Of a DNA stretch of 64,000 nt, positions 1-9,859 are shown piece by piece. The stretch comes from Atrina japonica. Lineage: Eukaryota > Mollusca > Bivalvia > Pterioida > Pinnidae. The notes beneath the pieces were generated by a model. That model made no database searches. It saw nothing but the letters and a program-made list of their open reading frames with translations, and was not told the DNA's origin. The position numbers and the translations under genes are program-made. The DNA lies in NCBI GenBank assembly GCA_030159075.1, contig BROG01001136.1, positions 1 through 64,000 on the forward strand, written 5' to 3'. The first letter of the stretch is position 1, and every line of letters begins with the position of its first letter.

Positions 1-799
1 TATTTTGCAATTTCCACATGAAATTCTCTTTAAGTTTTAAATCAGCAAACGTAGTTGTGCCTGATGAAGTTGCTTCAGGTAACTCAACAGATCCACCAGA
101 ATTTCTTGGAACTTTGGTGTGTAGCACAAATTCTCCAAACATTTCATTTCTTTTCCCAAGGAAAATTGCAGTACCCAAGTGTTCATTATCACGAGTCACA
201 ATTGATACATTTGACCCAAGTGTGGGTAGTATTAGACTGAACCCCTCTGGTTTGGCTGGGGTCTTCTGTTTTGTTTGTGGCGACTTCTGTAGTGTACGGG
301 AATACGTTGATCCTGTTGGTGACTCGCTTGTAACTATTCTCTTGGCCTTTGGAGTTCTCTTGCCTTTGGCTTTATCAGATATATATTTACGTCTATTTTG
401 CAGATGCTGGCCTAGCCTCACCCACACCCTCCGCTGTACATCTGGAGGCTGGAGAATTGGTAGCATTTCAGTTACCTTCTGAAAGAAGGCGTCTCGTTTT
501 GTAGAAGGAATAGCAATTAGGGGAGGCGCCTTCCTCCAAATGTGGGCAGCCATAGCTGCATCTTTAATAACAGTGTTGAAGCGTGATTGTGCTGGGGATG
601 CTTTTCCCCTCAGTTGTTTCTTCTCTAGCAGCTGGTCAACACTAAATTCAGTGTCTGATAATGGAACTGGAATAGGTGGCTCAGAAGTTGCAGTTGAGAG
701 AACCTGATTGGGTGTCTTGAGAGGTGTTGTTTCTTGCATGTCTTAATTCTGAGCTTCCTGCTTCCTTGAATTGATGAACCGCCGAATTATAAAGTGATC
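1..799 (-). pseudogene. 3' part of interrupted minus-strand gene (exon 2 remainder), partial at window edge
   Basis: A minus-strand frame is open from an ATG at 739 to the window edge (246 codons, no stop). It is in frame with codons upstream (790-740) that continue the SAM-like exon ending at 6354, apart from one TAA at 745-743. The protein is basic and low in complexity in its middle (many K, P, T, S) and contains a helical stretch around residues 55-105 (VTEMLPIL, RRVWVRLGQHLQNRR). I do not recognise the family. The LINE at 800-6353 separates it from its own 5' part. It could be an unrelated gene starting at Met 739, but the continuous frame across the LINE duplication argues for one broken gene. 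Confidence 0.5.
791..799. repeat. Left target-site duplication of LINE
   Basis: AAAGTGATC here is repeated exactly at 6354-6362 after the LINE poly-A tract. The reading frame of the minus-strand gene is continuous if the LINE and one copy are ignored, which independently supports this boundary. Confidence 0.6.
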
Positions 800-1032
800 A
801 GAAAAGAGAACAGGAGTTATCTGTCCTAACTACGGTAAAGACGTGGTAACTTCGGCTCTGAAGAAAATACTATTTAAAGACGTTCTAGAGCTACAGAAGT
901 GGCGAAAATTATACCTAGGAAGTCAGGGAAGTACATAGATTTGTTTAATGTATACTTTTTGAGCGGTTGTTGGCAATTTAGGTTGCTTTAGACTGTTTAT
1001 AACTGAACCAAAGTACTCAAAGATATATCAAT

Positions 1033-2307
1033 ATGGCAGGTAATACAGGTAGCACAGGTAAATCGAACATACACCTGGAGCGGTTCACTCAACCGAAAAG
1101 CCGTCATTACATTAGCACTACACATGTTTCTCTATCGCCGAGTAATAATATTACTCAGGATGAGGGCTCTCAGTACGGCAAATTGGACTTGTCATATGCC
1201 GAGACAGCAAGCATGAATAATTATCCCCCTGGGTACGGAAAAGCAAAACCGGTTTTTTTGAGTGAGCAAGACGTATTTGGCTCGTCTCCCCCCACCCCTT
1301 GGATAAAGCACGAAGAAATATATATGAGCTTAAGCAAAATCATCCCAGGTGAACACATAAGCGGTATTCAAAGAACGGGTCGCTACTGGAGACTCTATGT
1401 AGACAATGTAGAGGATAGGGTGGCCCTGTTATCAAGGGGGTTAACTATTAGAGGAAAATCAATTTTCCTGTTACCCGAAAATCCCAAAAATACTCGATTT
1501 GACCCTGAACTCACAACTAAACTAAGAGTATCAAACATCCCGTTATCTGCCGACGACGGACAAATCAAAAGAGCACTGACGCTACAAGGGTGTGTAGTAC
1601 TAGATCTCTACAGGAAAAAACTTCGCATCAACAATAAACTTACTAACTGTGACACTGGTGAACGAATCGTGTATTTAGACAAATTAAGACAAGACTTACC
1701 CCGTTTTCTTAAAATAGGAAAATTCACCGCATCTGTTTGGTACTACGGGCAACCAAAATATCCGCGCCCAGAATCGGTTAAAACTCCACTCTGTGTTAGA
1801 TGTAAAAATGAGGGTCATTGGTCTAGTGACTGCCCAGTAGGTTGGGTATGTGACTTTTGTGGCAACACTGGGCACAAGCGGGATGAATGTCCGCTTGATA
1901 ATGAAGACAGTGAACCAGGGGAAGAGTTTGCTGAGGACACAGATGCACAAGGAGCTGAAAATTCCGTTTTAGAAAACGAGGGTAGTGAAGAAGTAACTGG
2001 AGAAGAGGAAAAGGTGGACGAAACCTCAAACAATCCCAATGAGACAGGAAAAGACGGTAAGGCAAAGAAACAAAGTCCTGCCAGCAAAAAAGAGGAAAAC
2101 AAAGATTCTGGCGCCTCAGATATCAGTGGACCCATGGAGCGCTTCCTCCGAGCGGCTAGAAAACAGTCTAAGTTAGAAACGCCACCCAAACAAAAAGGAC
2201 GGAATGCGTCCAAACAGCGTACACCTCCGTCCCCAAATGAAAATAAAGGAAAAAAGAAAGATGGGATAAATAATGATAACGAAGGACCTGCATTTACTGA
2301 CTCTTAA
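1033..2307 (+). CDS. LINE ORF1, gag-like nucleic-acid-binding protein with two CCHC knuckles
   Basis: An intact 424-residue ORF. The N-terminal 75 residues are low complexity. Residues about 90-235 form an RRM-like alpha/beta region typical of invertebrate LINE ORF1 (HISGIQRTGRYWRLYV, later FTASVWYYGQP). Two zinc knuckles follow at about residues 255-290 (CVRCKNEGHWSSDC and CDFCGNTGHKRDEC, both C-x2-C-x4-H-x4-C). The C-terminus is an acidic then lysine-rich disordered tail. The protein would coat the retrotransposon RNA. The ORF overlaps the ORF2 start by 35 nt in another frame. It is the only intact ORF of this LINE. Confidence 0.85.
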   Translation: MAGNTGSTGKSNIHLERFTQPKSRHYISTTHVSLSPSNNITQDEGSQYGKLDLSYAETASMNNYPPGYGKAKPVFLSEQDVFGSSPPTPWIKHEEIYMSLSKIIPGEHISGIQRTGRYWRLYVDNVEDRVALLSRGLTIRGKSIFLLPENPKNTRFDPELTTKLRVSNIPLSADDGQIKRALTLQGCVVLDLYRKKLRINNKLTNCDTGERIVYLDKLRQDLPRFLKIGKFTASVWYYGQPKYPRPESVKTPLCVRCKNEGHWSSDCPVGWVCDFCGNTGHKRDECPLDNEDSEPGEEFAEDTDAQGAENSVLENEGSEEVTGEEEKVDETSNNPNETGKDGKAKKQSPASKKEENKDSGASDISGPMERFLRAARKQSKLETPPKQKGRNASKQRTPPSPNENKGKKKDGINNDNEGPAFTDS

Positions 2308-5300
2308 TACCCAAGGTCTTCGAAACAAGAATAAAAGGAAACGATTATATGAATATATAAAGAAACAGAAAGCAGAAATAGTTTTATTACAAGAAACTCA
2401 TTTTACAAAAGAAATAGAGAAAGATATATATAATGAAATAAAGAACGAGTATGAAACTTTCCATTCCTTTGGTACAAACAATAGTAAAGGAGTGTCTGTT
2501 TTTGTCAAAACCTCCCTTAACGTCACGATACTTGATTTTGTTATAGATCTGAATGGAAGATACATCATGTTAAACATTGAAAAAAATGAAAATTTTTTCA
2601 CTGTTGTCAATGTTTATGCACCAAATGACTTTCGTACGAGAAATGCTTTTTTTAAGAATATAAACGAAAATTTGAAAAAATTCAAACAAGGTTTCGTTAT
2701 TCTCGGGGGTGATTATAATGAGGTTTTAGAGAAACGAGACAAATTTAATTATGAGAACCGAGTCCTAAGACAAAGTTTTGGTCTTACGCAGATCATAAAA
2801 AATCTCATAAGTTGATTGATATATGGAGGGTTCACCATCCAAATCTACAACATTTTACATGGAGAAGAAAAAACCGTAAATGAGGCGAGTCGTATTGACT
2901 ACTTCTTGGTTGAAAATAATATGATAAATGTAATATCATGCGACGTGCGGCCAGCTCAAATACAATATACAGATCATTTAGCAGTATCGTTGAAAATCAA
3001 TTATATAACAGAGTCCAATAAAGGGGGGGGGGGGGCTATGGAAAATGAATAATAGCGTTCTAGATGACCCTGAATACCAACGGATGATTGAAAAGGTAAT
3101 TGAAGATGTTCTGGAGCAAAATCTAGAAATGAGTTTAAATCCATCACAGATCTGGGATTATTGTAAAAGCAAAATTAGATATCACACCATAGCATATAGT
3201 AAGAATAAATGTAGAATTGAGAGGGACGAAATTATGAATTTAGAAAGAAAACTTATGGTAGAGAATGAACTGTACTACAATGGAATTCGCGAATCTGAGC
3301 AAAATATCAAAATGCTTGAAGAAACCCTTGACACATATTATGAAAAACAAGCAAAAGGAGCTCAAGTTAGAGCCAGAATTCAATGGGTTGAGGAGGGGGA
3401 GAGAAATTCAAAATTTTTCTTAAGCCTAGAAAAGACTAGACAAAAGAAAAATACTATTACACAACTTCGATCTGATGACAATACAATTTTAAGAGATTCA
3501 GACAAAATTTTAGATGAAGTTAAAGTATTTTACTCGAACCTGTATAAAACAGACAATGTTGACAAAGCAATGATTATGCGGTATTTAGACAAATGTCACA
3601 CTGAAACATTAAACACACAAGAAAGTGGTATATGTGATGGTAACCTAAGTATGGAAGAATGTAGTATCGCTGTGAAAAATATGAAGCTGAATAAAAGTCC
3701 TGGAAGCGATGGTATTTCGGCTGAATTTTATAAAGTGTTTTGGGATAAAATAAAACATATTGTGCTAAATGCTTTAAACTATGCATATGAAAAAGGGTGA
3801 ACTAAGTGATACTCAGAAATTAGGAATAGTAACACTAATATTCAAAAAGGGGGATCCACTATTACTTAAAAATTGGAGACCGATTACACTTTTAAACATT
3901 GATTATAAAATAGCTGCGCATGCGTTGGCAAATAGAGTCAAGAAGGTAATAGAAAAAATTGTAAGTACGGATCAAAATGGATACATTCAAAATAGGTTTT
4001 ATAGGATATAACATATAAGACAGATACAAGATATTATTGATTACGCAGAAAAATTCAATACAGATTCGTGTTTACTTTTTTTAGATTTCTCTAAAGCTTT
4101 TGATACAATTGAATGGGATTTTATGATTCAGGCACTACGGAAATTTGGGTTTGGAGAGTCATTTATAAAATGGGTTCAAACGTTATATAAAGATAACAAA
4201 GGATGTGTAAAAAACAATAATTGGTTAACAGAACAATATGACATATCTAAAGGAATAAAACAAGGTTGTCCATTATCATGTTTAATATTTGTTATAGCTG
4301 CAGAAGTTTTAGCGTGTAAAATTAGGTACAATAGTCATATAAGTGGAGTTAGAATAAAGGGCCGAAGTATAAAAATATCACAGCTAGCAGACGATACAAC
4401 TCTCTTTGTTAAACTAAATGAAGTAAGAAAGGTTATAGATATTGTTGAAGAATTTGGTAAAATGTCAGGACTAAAATTAAACAAAGATAAAACGGAAGGT
4501 ATGTACATTGGGAAAAACAAAGGAAGGAATGAACTTTTTGAGGGTATAAAATGGGTTAAGAAAACTAAAGCTTTGGGTATACACTTTGGAACGAAATAAA
4601 AAGGTATGTTCAAATCTAAACTGGGAAGACAAAGTAACTTCCATTGATTCATTACTGAAAAATTGGAAGAAACGCAAACTTTTGATTTTGGGGAAAAAAA
4701 TTGTCATTGATTGTTTCGTTATTCCAAAATTAACTTTTTTAGCCTCTGTACAGTTTATAACGAAAGAACAAATAAAGAAGGTGGAAAAATTCCTTAAGAA
4801 TATCATGGGTAAGACGAATGCTTGATAAGACCAATGCTAACTGGAAACTTATACCATCACTCTTTCTTGACAAGTACGGTCCGGATTTTCTTATTTTCCA
4901 ACTAAACAACAACTGTTTAAATTATTTACCATTCAAAGAACAGATACCCGATTTCTATTTAGCTATTATAAAGAGCTGGTATATGTTGAAAGGTTATAAA
5001 ACAAATATAAAAAATAGCTTTGAAATCAAACAAGAAATCATCTGGGGGAATATAAATATAACTCATAACGGAAAATGCTTGTTCTTTAAAAACTGGATTG
5101 AATCTGGGTTTATATATATAAATGATATTATCGGTGAAAATGGCAATATTGATGAAGATTTTGTGTTAAAAAATTTGAAAGACAAAAGAAATTGGATTTC
5201 GGAAATATATACTATAAAGAAAGCAATTCCCAGAACGTGGTTCTCTGAGATAAAAGCAAACAATATACAAACAATGATTAACTTCTCGGATATCATATTA

Positions 5301-5927
5301 CATGTAAATCCCGGAAAGATAATGAAATTTGGAAAAATGAATAACAAAATGATCTACTCTTTACTGTTAAAAAAAGACGTGTCTCAAAGTTACTGTTTTG
5401 CACTTTGGCAAAATATTTTGGGGGAAAATACCAGGGGCCTCCTGGAACAAAAACTTTTATTTGTATTCTATAAAATCCGGGAGAATGATGAAAAACTTTT
5501 CCACTGGAAACTATTTAACAACATTTTACCTAATCAAATTCTGCTTCATCGATGGAAAATATTGGATAGTGAATATTGTTATACTTGTAATCTTAGAGAC
5601 ACATATGAACACTATTTTGTAACTTGTAAACGCTTAGATACATTTTGGAATTACATTATTAACCGACTAACAAAATTTGGGTATAGTACTAATATAAGAA
5701 CGTTAAAGCACATTATCTTAGGCTATAAAATAGCACAAAACAGATATAATGACATCAATATAGTCGTATCTTTAATTGGATTTACAATATATAAATGGTT
5801 TCATATTAGCAACTGTAGAAAAGATCCTGTTAATATAATGACCGTATTTAGGTCTGAATTGAAGAAAAAATTACTGCTTAAACAATATAAGCCGTTTCGA
5901 ATACTACAATTTCTTTCAGAAATCTAA
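2273..5927 (+). pseudogene. LINE ORF2: AP-endonuclease, reverse transcriptase, zf-RVT; broken
   Basis: Starts at ATG 2273 with an endonuclease domain (LTLNTQGLRNKNKR, then IVLLQETHF, VVNVYAP, GGDYNEV). An in-frame TGA at 2813-2815 and frameshifts near 2820-2890, around a G run at about 3025, and near 3790 break the frame. The RT domain carries the LNKSPGSDGISAEFY, FLDFSKAFDT, KGIKQGCPLS and LADDTTLF motifs, with another in-frame stop near 4011. The last part, open from 4818 to 5927, includes a C-x2-C...H...C zinc-binding motif (CYTCNLRDTYEHYFVTC). Domain order matches L1/Tx1-type ORF2. The copy is dead. Confidence 0.85.
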
Positions 5928-6353
5928 TTTCATTATATCTGTTTAAAAAATACGCATCACATATCTAGTTATAGTATATATTCCAATTACCTGTTATTAG
6001 TTACTTGCTTAATAACTGAAATACAATGTAGACAGACAAATGTATATGTATTTCATGTCTTATTACAGTGCATATCTCATTTGATTGCTTGCTTTGCTTA
6101 ATTACAGAAATAGATAAAACATATGTATTCCATCTATCATTATAGTGAAATTTGAAAATATGAAATAAAGAAAACAAAATACTGTGCTATGATGAACTGG
6201 CTCCCAACACTAGAATAGTTATTTCATACATGTATTATATGCACCATAATACAAGCTTATCGACTAATTACTAAATCCTTAACCTCTTTAGAGTAATCAT
6301 GCTTAGATTAAAACACTGAGAGCCATATATCTGAAAAAAAAAAAAAGAAAAAA
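5928..6353 (+). other. LINE 3' untranslated region and A-rich tail
   Basis: AT-rich, no coding potential. It ends in an A13-G-A9 tract at 6334-6356, as expected of a target-primed insertion. Confidence 0.6.
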
Positions 6354-6362
6354 AAAGTGATC
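6354..6362. repeat. Right target-site duplication of LINE
   Basis: Exact 9-bp copy of 791-799, directly after the A-rich tail. Because the duplication begins with AAA, the exact end of the tail is ambiguous by up to three bases. Confidence 0.6.
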
Positions 6363-6801
6363 CTTGAAAGTTTTAAACAGGTCTTCGATATCTTCCTTGG
6401 TGAATTCGACGAGCATCTCCAAATCGATGTTATTTTCTGCAACAAATATATATACGTGTATTCAGTAAAGGCAACTATTTAGGTACGGCAAATTACGTAT
6501 TACCGGTACTCTAAAACGACTTTTATATGATTTTGAATAAATCATGTTCAATATTTTCACGTGAAAACAAAACCACGTCAATCTAGAGCGCTGACCAGGC
6601 CGGCGTTCGACCCAAGGTCACAAGAAGCCACTTTCGTTGTCCTCAGACCAAATGTCGAAATGAAGCAAATCGCAAGTCAACCTAAATCGTCGTTAATCTA
6701 ATCCCTGACAATGTATTGTAAGAATAATATACTGAAAACAAACCTTCCATAGTGGCTCTTCCGTTCTCACTTAGGCCTAATCCTAAACTGAAATCTGCCA
6801 T
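6354..6801 (-). pseudogene. 5' part of interrupted minus-strand gene: exon 1 and start of exon 2, SAM-like
   Basis: Exon 1 (6801-6744) starts with ATG (MADFSLGLGLSENGRATME) and ends at a GT donor (6743-6742). A 307-bp intron follows, with a CAG acceptor at 6439-6437. Exon 2 starts at 6436 and the split codon joins in frame. The encoded stretch IDLEMLVEFTKEDIEDLF resembles the helix pattern of a SAM domain (acidic turn followed by 'L.ELF'). Exon 2 runs into the 9-bp target duplication of the LINE and resumes at 799-791. The gene diverges from the CACTA transposase gene, with 367 bp between start codons, so it could be the second gene of that transposon or an unrelated host gene. Confidence 0.5.
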
Positions 6802-7168
6802 GCCGAGCAAATTTTACCCGCTCCAACACTTTTGAAAATCACTACTACTTGCGCAGTCACCTTGAGCCTCATAACAGCTAACAGGCACGCGCTGCTCCGT
6901 GTCAATCCGTGAGGCCATATAATCCGATTTTCTGTCGATTACTGACACAAGAAGACTGGGTTCTGTGAATGAAGCTTAATGCAAATGCATCTGTGAGTGT
7001 ATACTTCAAAATGCTGATGTAACAAATTTGAGCTAATTATATGATAAAATGTTTTGCCACGAATCGTAGTAACCCGAATAATACCAGTCGTTATATTTCG
7101 CCAATCTCCGATGTCGACTTCACACAACACGTGTTTTGTACAACAAACATGGCGATGCTCCCATCATA
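6802..7168. promoter_or_regulatory. 367-bp intergenic region between two divergent genes
   Basis: Lies between the ATG of the minus-strand SAM-like gene (6801) and the transposase ATG (7169). It holds no other recognisable gene and should contain both promoters. I see no convincing TATA box, so the call rests on gene arrangement only. Confidence 0.3.
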
Positions 7169-7494
7169 ATGTCTAGGCAATGTTTTTGTGCAATATGTAA
7201 GGGAAGTAGCGCGCCATTATCAAAATACGTGAGATCCATACACAGACAACGATATGGGCTATTTACTGGAGATGAAGAATTTTTGACGCCATGCTTTTCT
7301 GAGAGTGATACCAGTCATACTGGCTCTGACCCAGAGTCCGAGTCTGGCGGCAGTGCCAGTGATACTCGAGTCGGAGACGAAACTGTCGATAGCCTGGATG
7401 GACAACAATTTGAACCACCATTGCCATTAGCATTGCTTGCGTCTGAAAAAATATGTACCAACCCCAAACAAAGACAAAGTTTTCAAAACAAGAG
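7169..7494 (+). CDS. CACTA/EnSpm-type transposase, exon 1
   Basis: The first in-frame ATG is at 7169 (MSRQCFCAICKGSS), with a small Cys cluster C-x-C-x2-C, a basic region (YVRSIHRQRYG) and a long acidic Ser/Asp/Glu tail. It ends at a consensus donor (AG|GTAAGT, GT at 7495). The split codon (AG + T) joins exon 2 at 9860 in frame. I chose ATG 7169 because upstream in-frame codons include no other ATG. The exon presumably provides the N-terminal zinc/DNA-binding part of the transposase. Confidence 0.65.
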
Positions 7495-9859
7495 GTAAGT
7501 TAAATTAATAACTAGATTCTATAGTCTGAGGCAAATTAATTTTGTCCACTGGTTTTGGCCGATTCAAATAAAATGGTTGAAACTTACCTCTCAATTTTAA
7601 CGTAGCGGTATACTAGTACTATGATTACTAGTTCATTTATCCATGCCTATGACAAATAAAAATTAATCCATTTTGTTATAGATATTCACACTCAAATTAC
7701 CCCACGATAATTTTTGTACAGCCCTAAAATTTCTTATTTGTTTTCAGTACCGAGAAGACGCCGATTTACCGAAAAGACGTTTAACTTTAAAGTTACAGAA
7801 AAGACACTCAAAATATTCTGTTTCAGATGATATAGTACAAATATATTGTTTTTGTGTTATTTTATTGTATGTTTTATTAATATTTTTTATTGATTATATG
7901 TATCTTTTTGGTAACTTTAAGCGTCTTTTCGATAAATACGCTGCCATTTCAGTAAATATACTCTTACGGCTTATGAAACGTACTTTCTGTTCCGGATATT
8001 TTATTTGTCCCTCCGTTTGTACGTTTTACTTTAGACGTAACTGCACTGTTCAGTGTAATCTATGGGCTGCAATCTTAAAACCGGCACGAAGATTTACCCC
8101 ATACTACCGCACACTACCCTAATAATACCACATACTACCGCATATTACTAATTACCAGCGATATATAACGTAACTTTAGTTTAGACTTTATATATCATTA
8201 TCACTGTAATTACTAAGTCATTTGGATACAAACTTATCTGCCCTGGGCCCGAAGTCACCAAATTTACTCAGTGCTCAAACTCAACTAACTTTTCATGATT
8301 TTAAGGTAAAAACAAGCAAAATTTACTCTGTAAGTGGACATGTTTGTATACTGATGGCATACAATTGTAAATAACAGTGAAAGTTATTGCTCATTTGAAG
8401 AAAACTTCGGAAATATTGAAAAATAGTTTGAGTACGTACTCAAATTTTGAGTACCGTACTCAACGTATTTATTCATTTTTTACAGGAAAATCATAAGAAT
8501 GACACAAAAATTTATATGTGACTGATGTAAAATTACAGTATGTATATATATATACTTATATATATATATAACACGTGTGGTATATTATGTCTTTGATAGT
8601 GTAAACTGGTGAATCCCTTAACGGTACGGTTGTCAATTTCTCACGTCAATTACCTATAGTTTTGTTTCAAGAGGCCGAGTTGTCCCATTGTCAATTTGCC
8701 TGTACTTTTTTCTATGGGCTGACTTTGTATGGCCGAGTTTGTAATGGGCCAAGATGTCCAGTAGTGCAAAATTTCTATGAAATAATGATTTTAAAGAGTA
8801 CTTTTGGGACTCGGTAGACACTGACGACCAACACTGATTTGACGAACTACACAGGAACAATATCATAACTCTGACAGTAGATGACGGCAGGTAACTTTAT
8901 GATAATAATGTTAGAATTGAGTCAATATATATATATAAACATACAGAGATGTAAAAACTAAGATTGTACGGTACTTAATACAAGCATTGAATTAACTATA
9001 TTATTATACGAAAAAATAGCAAATACACTCTATATTCACATACATGTATTCTATATTTATTTGTGAATATAGAGTGTGTTGGACATTGGTTTTTATTGGA
9101 ATCATATTATTGTGTATTAAATCAATGATAGTTTTGCATGTCTAGAGTTATCGTTCCTGTGTACATGTAGTTTGTTAAATCAGTGTTGGTCGTCAGTGTC
9201 TACCGAGTCCGAAAAATACCCTTTGAAATCATAATTTCATAGAAATTTTGTAATATAATGAATATTTGAAGTGTATTAAACACAATCCTAACATTTTATT
9301 AAGTATATATAGTCAGGATTTCTGTAGGTCTTCCATTGGTCTTCAAATACCCGTTGGTCTTCAATTAGGCAGGCCGAATTTGTGTCAGAATAACTTAGTA
9401 ATACCTAGACTAGTATTACGCGGTAATATCTGGTATAGTAAAATCCATATACAAATATAACCAGGTGGGATGGAGTCTCGTGAACCCTTTCTCGCCCTGG
9501 ACGAGTTTTAGGTAATAAAGCATAACATTGACTAGAGTAATCGTTCCTACTTTTCACCATAAATAAGAGAGTATTCAAGGATGTATTTAATTGATACACT
9601 CAAATGTGTGTTTTTGGCAATTTGTATTCTATTATGCTTATTCTGACAGAGCTCAAAACTTGATACACAGAAAAATTAGCATCACTGCAATTGGCTGTGT
9701 GATTGAGGGTGGGGGTTGGTGTTCTGCTGCTAGTTTGTTTTTGTAGTCTAAAGTATTTATACTATGGCCTGGAGTGGCAAGTATCGTGATTTTAATTAAT
9801 CCTGTGCATCCAATTATGGAATGCTGACTTGACACTATATCAAGCAATTTTTATTTCAG
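7495..9859 (+). other. 2.37-kb intron of the transposase gene
   Basis: GTAAGT donor at 7495 and TTTATTTCAG acceptor ending at 9859. It contains an AT microsatellite (about 8540-8570) and a 484-bp foldback element (8767-9250). Nothing else coding is recognisable. Confidence 0.6.
8767..9250. mobile_element. Foldback/MITE-like element with about 74-bp inverted arms
   Basis: Arms 8767-8840 and 9177-9250 are imperfect inverted copies (shared core GGACTCGGTAGACACTGACG). The middle is AT-rich and non-coding. The structure fits a non-autonomous DNA transposon inserted in the intron. Confidence 0.6.

Larger units (their letters stand above)
800..6353 (+). mobile_element. Full-length but inactive L1/Tx1-like non-LTR retrotransposon
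   Basis: About 5.55 kb with a 5' leader (800-1032), ORF1 with two CCHC zinc knuckles, and ORF2 with AP-endonuclease, reverse transcriptase and C-terminal zinc-binding domains. A roughly 400-bp 3' untranslated region ends in an A-rich tail, and a 9-bp target duplication flanks the whole. The two-ORF layout and the RRM-like plus zinc-knuckle ORF1 fit the L1/Tx1 group known from invertebrates. ORF2 has several frameshifts and stops, so this copy cannot move by itself. It sits antisense in an exon of the minus-strand gene. Confidence 0.85.

Noticed and set aside
18..482. Plus-strand frame of 154 codons
   Set aside because: It is the antisense of the longer open minus-strand frame 739-1; no features of its own.
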